Below, one piece after another: positions 1 through 10,429 of a stretch of DNA of 64,000 bases. Position 1 is the stretch's first letter. Every line of letters begins with the position of its first letter. The position numbers and the translations under genes are program-made. Origin of the DNA: Hyperoodon ampullatus (Eukaryota; Chordata; Mammalia; Artiodactyla; Ziphiidae); NCBI GenBank assembly GCA_949752795.1, contig OX457068.1, forward strand, positions 59,027,582 through 59,091,581, read 5' to 3'. The notes beneath the pieces were generated by a model. That model had not been told where the DNA came from and searched no databases. It worked only from the letters and a program-made list of their open reading frames with translations.

Positions 1-716
1 CACAAATGTTAAAGTAAAAGGAAAAATTTAATATGGAATCAGTTTTATTCTTCTCTGTTACATTAATGCCAATCTCCCTGCTCCACACATATACATATTG
101 CCTATGCCAAAATACTTTAAGACAAATCACAGACATCATAATGATCCAGCCCTAAATATTTCAAGGTGCTTTACTGAAAAATAAAAGTGTCTTTTTCATT
201 GCTACAAAATGTGGTCAAAACAAAAATATGAATAATAATTTCCCAACATCATCTCATAACCAATAAAAATTATCTTCTGTCTAAAAATGTCCTTTGTATT
301 TTCTTCCATCCCAATCATAATCCAACCCAAACCATATATTACATCTGTTTGTTACACCCCTTAAGTTTCTTTCAGTTCAAGTTGTTTTTGCAATGTCATT
401 CTACCTATTGACCTGTTCATTGTTAACTTGGGATTTGTGTGATTACTTCCTTGTTGATATCATTTCATTTTTTCCTTTATCCCTCTAACTCCTATAAATT
501 GGAAGTTAATTCTAAATATTCAACTAAAAACAAGTTATTTTTTCCAAAGAGACATCAGATGTGATTTTATATGTCGCATATTTATTTTCTGACTTTGAGA
601 AACACTATGGACCAATGACTTTTCACAGAATCAATGTATTTCAATAACCATTATTATATTTTTGATGTTCACATTGTAACAACATTAGTCATCTGAACTC
701 CCTCCAAGCTGTCATG
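1..716. other. AT-rich sequence, nothing recognised
   Basis: I see no convincing open frame, RNA gene or repeat family here. The sequence is AT-rich and stop-dense on both strands, like mammalian intergenic or intronic DNA. Confidence 0.5.
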
Positions 717-1115
717 TTTGTTCTTCCTTTTTTTTTCTTTTTTTAATGAAAATATATTAGGCCTACAGTATCATACTAGTTTCAGTTGTACATCATAGTA
801 ATTTGATATTTTTATAGATTACACTCCATACAAATTTATTATAAAATGTTGACTGTATCTCCTGTGCTGTACATTACATCCTTGTAACGTATTTGTTTTA
901 TACCTAGTCATTTATATTTATTAATCCCCTTCACCTATTTTGCACTTTCTCCCACCCTCTCCCCTCTTGCAACAATATGAATGGACCTGGAGGGTATTAT
1001 ACTTAGTGAAGTAAGTCAGACAGAGAAAGACAAATACTGTGTGTCTTCACTTATATGTGGAATGTCAAAAATGAAACAAATATAACAAAATAGAAACAGA
1101 CGCACTTTTGTTCTT
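717..1115 (-). mobile_element. Short L1 3' end with a 5' inversion (twin priming)
   Basis: A T-rich tract near 728-745 marks a poly(A) tail on the minus strand. About 745-970 is L1 3' UTR on the minus strand, with the run of C-rich motifs that precedes the tail. About 971-1105 is L1 on the plus strand, covering the 3' end of ORF2 and the start of the 3' UTR. The outer end of the inverted piece and the inner end of the minus piece lie close together in L1 order, as expected from twin priming. A possible 9-bp target duplication, TTTGTTCTT, is at 717-725 and 1107-1115. It is short, so chance is not excluded. Confidence 0.7.
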
Positions 1116-2754
1116 ACATATTGTCATATTAATCTTTGCAATCTTCCCTCTTCTTACACAAAAGATTACATGCTCTCCTTCTATTCTCCTTGCTTACATA
1201 AGGGAATTAGCCATTTTTACAAGAAACTTAGGATTCTGTCAGTTGAAAAATCATATTAGAAAAGTCTGGATTCTTGTGGTATATGTCAAGTTTGCATTAT
1301 AGGGATGACCTGGGTCCTTGACAATTTTGTTGGATACATAAAGATACATATTTTTTTAAATCATGAGTTTAAAGTGCTATTTCTACATTAGCTCTAACAT
1401 TACAGTGTGAGTATGGGTAAGGAGTGAGTAATTTTAAAATAGGGTTTTCAGGGATGGCCTCATGAATAAGTGATATGGAGAAACTGTAGACAAGCTTAGC
1501 AAACGTCCAAGGTGGTCTAGTTAGAGGAAGGAGCAGGTACAAATCTTTAAGGCAGGAGTTTGCTTAGTGTGAGGAACAGTGAAGAACTTGGTGTGAACTG
1601 ATTGAAAGCAAATGAAATAGTGGTTAATGAGAAGATATGAGTCATCAGGGATGTAAAGCTCTGAGGAGGCAATGGCCAGATCATGTATGGTTTTGTAGGT
1701 ATTTTAAAGACTTTGTATTTTATGCTGGATGAGATGAACAGGTATTTTTTTTAACACAACCAAATATTAAAATGATTAATTACACTGAGCTCTGGAAAAA
1801 GTAAAAAGAAATAGAAGCTTAAAAGTTTATTTGTATTTTGGCAAGAAAATGATTAAATCAATATTTCTGGTGGAATATTTGTTAAATGCATTAAAAGCCT
1901 CAAATATTTAAAAAAACTTCAAATGTTTATAACCTTTTATTTTATAAGTCCATTTGTAAGAATTTTTCTTAATAAAAAAATGGAACAATGTTCAGAATAA
2001 TTTAAAATAGGGAAAATTAGATACAATAATCTATTAATAGGGAAATTATTAAAATTATGATTATGCAGCCTTTCAAAAGATGACATGAAGCTATATTTTT
2101 CACTTGGTAATATATATACAAAAGAAAGAAAAATAAACTAAACAGAAAAAAAAAGGAAGAAAATCACAAGATGCTTCTTTAGGAAAAATCCTCTTAGTCT
2201 TAAGTGCATAATCAAATTTCTGGCAGGAACAATAAAAATTAAAAGACAGATGTGAGTAAAACATACCTTAAAAAATAAGTTGGCTATAATAGCATGTAAA
2301 ACATCATAAAGTATATGACAATAAATTTATTAAGAAAAAATTAGAGGTAGAAATCCTTGGAAAATTCTAAAATGCTAAATTGAACCAAAAAAGAAACTGA
2401 AAATGAATAGATTAATAATTTTTAATGATAGTGAAATGCCCAATAAAATAATAAAAGCTACTCCCTTTCCTCTACCCAAATTTAAATGTGCTTGGTTTAG
2501 AGAGTCTTCTATCAAGCTTTTAAGAAATAGAAATTTTCTCTCTTATATAATATTTTCCAGAATAAAAGGAATTAATGTTTAGTTATTTATGGGGCTTGTA
2601 TAAATTTTATTCCCAATCAGATATAGATAGGACAAGAGAAGACAAATATAAAAATTATAAAACAAATATTAGGTAATCAATTCCAACTTTTCTATACAAA
2701 TATATTCATCCCTGTTAAATAGGATTTATTGGTCTCTAAGATGGTTAAAAATAA
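1116..2754. other. AT-rich sequence, nothing recognised
   Basis: No supported gene or repeat. Short A-runs and stop-rich frames on both strands; all open frames are short and show no family resemblance. Confidence 0.5.
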
Positions 2755-3290
2755 ATTACCATACAAATTCCTAAACATGGCCTATAAAACTTTCATAATC
2801 TGGTCCCTGCTTACCTGTTTCAACTTAATTTGTGTCTCTTCATTGATGCTAGATTCTAGCCACCAAGTATCTTGTTCTATACAGAATCAAGCTCTTTCTT
2901 GACGTACAACTTTGTATCTATATTTCTCTTCCTGAAATTCTTTTACAACAGCTTTCCTACTGACTAGATATTCTTTTCTTCATATCAGGCCAAATATTTA
3001 ACCCTCAGATAGATCTTTCTTGACCACCCACTCTGAGAGAAGCCCATCTACCTTCCCTTCTAGGAATCTCTATGTCTTTTTTAAAATTACAATTACAGTA
3101 TGTGTTTATTACCTTTAGTACATTTGTCATTATCTGAACTATCTTGCACATTACTTGTTTATATGGGCACTGTATAACTCCCAGTGGTAGAACACAGGCT
3201 GCTGAGGCAGATATTTTCATGGGATAGTGCTGAACACATAGGGCCTGCTACACAACATTATACAAACTTCATAAATGAATGGAGCATGAA
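2755..3290 (+). mobile_element. Old L2 (LINE2) 3' end
   Basis: The order of motifs matches the 3' end of L2 on the plus strand. First comes a segment resembling 'cataatctggtccctgc'. Then follow a 'tttcttgaccaccc' motif, a region matching the residues before the L2 stop, and a tail resembling 'gctgaacacatagggcctg' before 'aaatgaatg'. Divergence is high, as expected of an element inactive since early mammals. The boundaries are approximate. Confidence 0.65.
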
Positions 3291-4148
3291 AAAGTTACTT
3301 AGTACCTCAATTTCCTCACTTATTACTTGAGGTAATAATCAGTGTCCTACTAACCTTAAAGGATATATATGATAAGATATAGGAATGCACAAGTCTATTC
3401 TGACATATTTTTATTAGTATCATCACTCTAATCATCATCTTAGCTGTTAACATCATTAGGACCACAAAATTCTTTTTTATCTTAGTTTCTGTCAGCATCA
3501 TTTATATGAAGTAGGTCATATGGCAGCTGCATGCTGTAATCATTTCTAAATCATATCTTCAGGGATACAGATATACTATTCACTACTTGCCTGAAAACCA
3601 AGATTATTACTAACATATTTTCCCACCACTGAGCTGTGTCAAGGATGTTTATGTGTGTTTTGTTGCCTTGTAAACAGATGAACAAAATCCAAAAGGAAAA
3701 CTGCAGTGTCTGTGCTGGGATGAAGGGCTAGCTTGCTTTTTAAAAGCTATCAGTAAGAAATATGGCTCAGCATGAGAGATGATTGTACGTAGAAGGCATC
3801 TGAGACAGGAGCAATCTGTCCATGAATAAAGCAACTGCCCATAAACCAGAAATAAGAAGAAATGGGTATGAGGCACAGGAGACACATCAAAGCATTAATT
3901 TTTTAAAAAGTTGGAAAATTTTATCAAAAAAAAAAAAAAAAAGGAATACAAGCGTGGGATTGTTCTTAAACTTTTCTGCTTGGTTATGTTGCATGAGTTT
4001 CTCATGGATCAATTATTTATTTCTTAACTTAGGTAGCAATACTTGTGGAGTACTCAGACGGTACCAAGCCTTGTTTTGGGTGTGGTGGAGACCACAAGAA
4101 TAATCAACCACTGTTCACACCTGAAGTATGGAAGATTGCATAAACATT
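3291..4148. other. Unique sequence, nothing recognised
   Basis: Contains an A-run at about 3926-3942. Small open frames on both strands show no family resemblance. Part of 4020-4148 may be the outer part of an old MIR that continues after the SINE. Confidence 0.45.
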
Positions 4149-4162
4149 TTTCATATACTTTT

Positions 4163-4366
4163 TTTTTTTTTTTTTTTTTGCACGGGCCTCTCACTGTTGT
4201 GGCCTCTCCTGTTGTGGAGCACAGGCTCCGGACGCACAGGCTCAGCGGCCATGGCTCACGGGCCAAGCCGCTCTGTGGCATGTGGGATCCTCCCAGACCG
4301 GGGCACGAACCTGTGTCCCCTGCACCGGCAGGTGGACACTCAACCACTGCACCACCAGGGAAATCC
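4163..4366 (-). mobile_element. CHR-type tRNA-Glu SINE, minus strand
   Basis: Read on the minus strand it begins with the tRNA-derived start (complement of ccaccagggaaatcc), passes through the central 'ggcccgtgagccatgg' block and ends in the poly(A) seen as T's at 4163-4179. A perfect 14-bp target duplication, TTTCATATACTTTT, lies at 4149-4162 and 4367-4380. It is an L1-dependent non-autonomous element. The open frames crossing it are chance frames. Confidence 0.95.
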
Positions 4367-4399
4367 TTTCATATACTTTTGAGTACTCTGTAATTTACA

Positions 4400-4590
4400 A
4401 ATTGGTTTTGTGTACATTATTTTGTTGACTCCTGGAACAAATTTTGGAAGTATATAGGGCAATAAAATCAAGGCTATCTAGGCAAAGTGGCTTCTCAAAA
4501 GTCACTTAACCAAAGTTAGTATGTGGTGAAGCAGGTGGTAAAGCCTCAAGGCAAATCAGGCACTTACTTCCCAACTTTCCATTCCATCAC
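4400..4590 (-). mobile_element. Possible MIR remnant
   Basis: A stretch with the MIR order on the minus strand: an 'aagtggcttctcaaaagtca' core, a 'gtatgtggtgaagcaggtgg' block and a tail toward 'ccattccatcaca'. Strongly diverged, and the CHR SINE may have inserted just beside or within it. Weak call by eye. Confidence 0.4.
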
Positions 4591-4600
4591 ACAAGTACTT

Positions 4601-7396
4601 GCTGTCTCAAAGGGCAACACAGAGGTTTATAACACAAATTGTTATCCAGAGGCTCACATCAAGTAGCTGGAGAAATAAGAGGCTACCTAGAGGGTGTGGC
4701 ATTTCAAGAAAGACTACAGACATGAAACAGCTTCTGCCAAGTAGGAGTTCATGACCTTGCCAGTGTTTATGAGCTAGTCCACATCTGAACTAGTTACAAA
4801 GCAGGCAGCACAAGAAAGCAGTGTGAATACAGAGAAAGTAAGGTGATATCTGAGAAAGTGCCAAAGGACAGCAATAATTAATGAGAAGGAACAATAGCAG
4901 GAGTCATAATCAGGAACCCTTCAGGCATTGCATCTTGAAGAACTGGATACCTGATCTGTCAGGTGATCAGCATTACAGAGTGAGCTGCAGCATCACAGGT
5001 TCTAAGGTAGACTGGTCTGTCAGGTGATCAGAGACTTCAGTGGAGTAGAAACTGAATTGAAGCATAACAATAGATATTTATTTAAGTATCATTTGGTTTC
5101 TCCTGAAATAAGCTAAAAATAATTAACCAAATAAAGCTTACAGTGCTCCATTGTGAAGCCAGATTTAATTAGTGTGCCATATTGGCAATTCATTTCAACA
5201 GGGAGCTCAGGCTAGTTTTAAGGCAGTCAAGTGAGAACTGATAATGGAGGAGGTCTTCTGCTATTTCTCATGTTTCCCTGAAGACACCACTATTAGATGG
5301 CTATTCAAATAGGGACTTCTAAACACAAAAGAAATAGATGCAAATTTTGGAAAATTTAGAAAAGGCTGATGTTAAAATAATTCAAAATGTTAAATCCTGG
5401 GTATAACCCCCTATTAAATTTTTAAAGTATTAAGTTTTAGTTTTTTATCTGTATACTGTGAAATATGTATGTGTATAAAATGGTTGTATGTATTTGTCAT
5501 GTATAGTTATAATCACATATATATGTATAATTATATGAAACATATATATATATTTTGATAGATATATAGAGATATAGATAAATCTTTATATGAAGTGTGA
5601 TTATACTATGTATAGAGTTTTACATGACCTGTTTTTTACCACTAACAATTGTAAAAAATTTAGAATTTTATATAGCCCTGAGTATTAGCCTCACCTCTTT
5701 CAAATGTCTTCTTCTAGCAGAATTTATGCAAAGGATAATTTGCCAGACAGTTATCCCTGAGTCCATTTGTTCTGCAGGTGCTCCTTTTTGATTGCTGCCC
5801 TTCTAGTACCAACATTCCCTTTCCAGAAGCTCAACGATTAATTCCAGTCAGTTCTCCCCAATCTAATTTGGCCAGTACTCTACTGACCTCACTAAAGGGG
5901 TAATACAGAGAAGGGCACACTCCTCGATGGTCCCCATCTATAAAATTGCCTGGAAACTTTAGATGTATAACATACTTTACTGAAGGATGAAGAATAACTA
6001 GAGGTGATTAATGTTCTGGGGATAGTGTAGGGTGGGATATAACCTAGATACTGAATAGGAAATTCCCAGAATCTAAAGCAAGATATCAAATATTAAAATC
6101 TTCCTTGGTTCACCATTGCCTTTATTTGCTGCACTGTCTTGAAATGTGCTCTCCCTGACCCTGCCACCCCACAAAAGGACACAGTAACCTGAAGCATCGT
6201 ATTTCCCAAAGTCTGAGCTATTTATTTTCAGAAATACACACAAAGAGGTGGGGTAATCAGTGGTTAGTTGGAGAGGGGCCAGTGTATGTTTCCCAGAAGA
6301 CCAGTTCAGGCCAGGGACAGGGAGGCTCCAGATCTGGTCTGCTGTGTGATCTTTGCTGGTGTCAGGAGAAGATAAGCCCTTTAATTTCTCACCTTTTTCC
6401 AGTCTTCATGGTGGGAAACTATTGGACCTAATTCACTCTATTTATAGTATATTTATGCATATGGACACACACACATTACAAATAATAATTCTCACAAAGA
6501 GGACAACCTCCATTCCCTCTTTACATATCCTCCTCCACTTCAGGACATGTCCAGGGCCTACTTATTTATAAGTAATGAAGTCTCATAATTATACTCTTGA
6601 AGCAATAGGTGATCTACTGAAGTTGCAGTTTTTATTTACCTCCAGATAGAAAAATTTCTTAAGCTTGATATGTTTCTTCTCTGAGTATCAGCATTTACGT
6701 AACTACTCACCAATTATTGACTATTTATGTTTTCATCTCTCTTGTTTACAAACATATCATCCTTTAAGTCTTCCTTCACTTCACACAAGCTCCACAAAGA
6801 AACAGACATGTCAGAGTCCATAATGAGTTAAATGGCAAATACAATGAACTAAGTTTCAAAAAAATCTGGGTTTGGGTCTTTACTATTTAATTAACTACCT
6901 AAGAAATGGACAAATTACTTAGATTTTGTGTACTTCCATTCAGTCCCTTTCTTTACAAAATTGTAGAGATGAGCAAAGAAGTCTTTAGGATCCCTTCAAA
7001 TACTAGCTTATTCCTCCACAAACTTATTTCAATCAGTAATTCTTGACCCTGAGCCAAGTTACCTCTAAATACCTTGAAGTGTCAATGATATCAATCAAAT
7101 AACTGTTGTCCATAAAACTATTTATCTTTGATTTTAAGACAAATTACATCTGTCAATCAGAATTATTTGGGAAGAATAACAACTGTAAAAATCAATAAGG
7201 GGAGACAATTGCAAAAAAGTTAGTAATCAGTGATTATCTTGCTCACCTGCAGGCTTCCTCCGTGCTTTCCACCACTTAACATTCACTGTTGTGAGCAGGA
7301 CACTTTCTTAAACACTAAGAATCCAGCAGTAAACAAAAAAACAAAATAAGGTTCCTCCCCGGAGTCCTTAAATTCTACATCTAAAGAATCATCATT
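4601..7396. other. Unique sequence, no gene recognised
   Basis: Nothing here supports a gene. It contains a perfect 16-bp direct repeat (4955-4970 and 5016-5031) and an AT-rich low-complexity patch at about 5505-5582. Open frames at 5597-5791 and 6353-6571 show no family resemblance. Confidence 0.45.
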
Positions 7397-7735
7397 AAGA
7401 AGCTTGCCAATGACACATGGACATATATACACTACTAAATGTAAAATAGCTAGTGGGAAGCAGCCACATAGCACAGGGAGATCAGCTCAGTGCTTTGTGA
7501 CCACCTAGAGGGGTGGGATAGGGAGGGTGGGAGGGAGAATCAATAGGGAGGGGATACGGGGATATATATATACATATAGCTGATTCACTGTGTGATACAG
7601 AAGAAACTAACACACCACTGTAAAGCAATTATACTTCTATAAAGATGTTTAAAAAATAAATAAAATAAAAAATAAAAGAAATAAAGTTAAATAAGAATCT
7701 AAAAAAAAAAAAAAACAAGAAGCTTGCCAATGACA
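7397..7735 (+). mobile_element. 5'-truncated L1 3' UTR with 19-bp target duplication
   Basis: 7416-7716 is about 300 bp of L1 3' UTR on the plus strand, from the 'tagtgggaagcagccacat' block through 'gcaattatacttctataaag' to an A-rich tail. A perfect 19-bp target duplication, AAGAAGCTTGCCAATGACA, lies at 7397-7415 and 7717-7735. The A-rich tail is long and interrupted (about 7650-7715). This is a conventional endonuclease-dependent insertion. Confidence 0.95.
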
Positions 7736-8816
7736 AAATGGGAAAGGTGTATATGCATGTGGAGAGGTGTGAAGGCTTGGTTCTTATGTGGAGTTTGGGA
7801 AGGATATGTTCAAGAAAAGAGGAAGGAGATTTTTTCTATTAAAACAAAACAAAACAAAAACCTCTCCATGCTAAATCTCAATAACTCTTGTATTTTTGCC
7901 CCATTTGGGACAAGTACCTGGCCTGAGTGATCTCACCTCTTTAGAAACCTCTAAGCTACAGCTTTTTTTTTTTTTTTTTTTGACTGTATTCTGAAATGCT
8001 GACCAATAAATTTTGGTTTCCTAATATTTATTCCTCAGAAGCTTTCTGAATAGTTCTCAGATTTCATTCTGAGGGAGAAAATGACCAAGGCCCTCCAATG
8101 TGCTAATAATTTTTGGCTCCCAATCTACCCCACCCCCACCTTCCTATCTTTGATTGAGCAAAGGTTCATAAATTATTCTATTCATGTTGAGATCCTGACT
8201 ACAGATGTATGCTCCCAATCAGTGTTGGTATGCTATCAATTCCATTGGAAATTGCACTGTTTCCAGACTAGAGTTGATAAAGATGAGATGGGAAATCAAT
8301 GATTTAAAAGCACATGAAATGGCAAGATGATGAAATGGAAATAGAAACAGATCCAGATTCTACTATCAAGTTGACTACCTGTACTGCTGGCTGTTTATAT
8401 ATATCATGTTACATTTTGGACTTTAGTACCTTCAGTCATGGAATGACACATCTGGATTAGAATATCTCTAGTGTATAAATAGATCTTGCTGTTGTGGTTT
8501 AAGCAGTTTTATTGAGAGCAGAAAGTCCCTGAACTTTTCCAGGGCCAAAATTCTATAATTCTCACTTCTCCTGGGATGTTTTTATTCTAGGACAAGAAGC
8601 CTAAGATGTGACATAGTATTTTTTTAAGGACAGGAAGTACTTATAAAGTACATCTAGGATGTTTTTTCTACAAGCCTCTGAACAAGGAAAACATGGCCTA
8701 AAATTTAGGTACAAGAATGTCTTGACTCTCAGAGACAAGAAAGTGAATATTCAGAGAGCTAGCTAAGATAATTGATAATCAACAGTCTTGGATAGTTATT
8801 AATCTAATTTGAATGT
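7736..8816. other. Unique sequence, nothing recognised
   Basis: Contains a T-run at about 7963-7981 and nothing else that I can assign. Open frames of 60-75 codons show no family features. Confidence 0.45.
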
Positions 8817-9353
8817 AGGGAGGTTATGGTGGCTTTAAAAACATATCTACATACTATTTGATATTCTTACCTTCAAGAACAGAATATGACATAATTTATG
8901 GTTTGTACTCTCTGAAAATAGGTAGTAGAATGACCGAGTCTTCTCTCTCTTTCCGTCTCTGATCACTTGTTCAGAGGGAAACCAGGTACTATGTTGAAAG
9001 CTGCTCTATGGAGAGGCTTAAGTGATGAGGCACAGAGAATGCCTCTAGTCAGCAGCCAGTGAGGAAGTAAGGCCCTCAGTACAACACACTGCAAAGAACA
9101 GAGGCCTACTGGAAGTCACTTGATTGAGATTGGAAGTGTATTGATCTTCAGTCAAGCCTTCCGATGAGAATACAGCACTAGCTATAGTCTAGTCTAGTCT
9201 AGCATGGCAACTAATGAGCGACCTTGAGTACAAATCACCTCTGTAAGAAATCTTGGATTCCTGACAAAAAGAAAATGGGAAATAAATTATTTTGTTACTC
9301 TGAGGTGCTGAGTTTGGAAGAAATTTGTTATACAGTAATAGGTAATTAATACA
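8817..9353 (+). mobile_element. MLT1-like LTR (ERVL-MaLR), old and apparently solo
   Basis: The 3' half follows the order of mammalian MaLR LTRs: a 'ccctcagtacaacacactgcaa' style block, a 'ggaagtgtattgatcttcagtc' block, a 'ttggattcctgac' block, an 'aaataaattattttgttactctgaggtgctgagtttgg' polyadenylation region and a terminal 'taattaatacaga'. Only LTR-like sequence is visible; no internal retroviral genes were seen next to it. The 5' boundary is uncertain. Confidence 0.6.
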
Positions 9354-9655
9354 GAGATGCACCATAGCTCCTCTCAAAGATGCTTTCCCTTTCTTTGGAA
9401 TCTCATTTGTTAAAAAGTAAAATATATACCTTTAAGACTGATCTCCAAAGTTCACTTCAACTTATTTTTCCAAGCTTGTCACCATACACTTCTATATATA
9501 CCCTGAGCTGCCATCTAAATAAAACTAGACTTTTTCCTGGAATTATGCTTTCAGGATGCCAAGTCTTTGTATGTGGTTTTCCTAGGATGAAAAAAAGTTC
9601 TTATCACCAAACTATCCAGAGTTCACAGCACATCTCATTTGCAGTATAACCTAGA

Positions 9656-9885
9656 GTTTAAATACATTGAGTCTGAGTCAAATGGAACCAAGTTTGAGCT
9701 CTAGTTCTGCTCAGTGAAAACTGTATGATATTGGACAAGAAATATTCTTACATCTACATGTGAATAATATTTACCTACCTCAAAGAATTGATGTAAAGAT
9801 TAATAAGGTAGCACCTGTAAAACACTTAGTGCTTGCCATGTGAGCATTTAATAACTGTTCCTTATCATTGTTATTGTCATTCTAT
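9656..9885 (+). mobile_element. MIR SINE, plus strand
   Basis: Matches the MIR order: a 'gagtcaaatggaaccaagtttgagctctag' type start, a 'tgtatgatattggacaag' core, 'acctacctcaaagaattgatgtaaagatt', then 'gtaaaacacttagtgcttgcc' and a 'ttattgtcattctatt' tail. The young L1 inserted just after its 3' end. Confidence 0.7.
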
Positions 9886-9894
9886 TCCTTATTT

Positions 9895-9911
9895 TCCATG
9901 GAGATCTTCTT
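9895..9911 (+). repeat. Target-site duplication of the full-length L1 (3' side copy)
   Basis: TCCATGGAGATCTTCTT, identical over 17 bp to 16584-16600. The two copies bracket the young L1 and its tail and define a single insertion event. Confidence 0.95.
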
Positions 9912-9924
9912 TTTTTTTTTTTTT

Positions 9925-9980
9925 AGGCTAGATTTTACTGTGGTAATTTATTTTATTCTGTTTTATTTTTAAAATTCATT
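9925..9980 (-). other. Candidate L1 3' transduction
   Basis: On the minus strand the L1 3' end runs into an A-rich tail (about 9981-10007), then about 56 bp of non-L1 sequence, then a second, clean poly(A) (T's at 9912-9924) and the target duplication. An AATAAA (TTTATT at 9947-9952) sits 22 nt before the terminal poly(A). This is the layout of an L1 transcript that read past its own signal and was cleaved at a downstream host signal. A mutated extension of the first tail is less likely because the segment is not A-only. Confidence 0.65.
9947..9952 (-). terminator. Polyadenylation signal AATAAA at the transduced end
   Basis: Reads AATAAA on the minus strand, 22 nt upstream of the terminal poly(A), the normal spacing for cleavage. 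Further AATAAA-like hexamers lie upstream in the A-rich part of the same segment. Confidence 0.6.
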
Positions 9981-10429
9981 ATTTATTTATTTATTTTTTT
10001 TATTTTGCTTTATAACAAATTTAATCAGTTATACATAAACATATGTTCCCATATCCCCTCCCTTTTGCGTCTCCCTCCCACCCTCCATATCCCACCCCTC
10101 CAGGCGGTCACAAAGCACCGAGCTGATCTCCCTGTGCTATGCGGCTGCTTCCCACTAGCTATCTACCTTACGTTTGGTAGTGTATATATGTCCATGCCGC
10201 TCTTTCACTTTGTCACAGCTTACCCTTCCCCCTCCCCATATCCTCAAGTCCATTCTCTAATAGGTCTGTGTCTTTATTCCTGTCTTACCCCTATGTTCTT
10301 CATGACATTTTTTTTTCTTAAATTCCATATATATGTGTCAGCATACAGTATTTGTCTTTCTCTTTCTGACTTACTTCACTCTGTATGACAGACTCTAGGT
10401 CCATCCACCTCATTACAAATAGCTCAATT

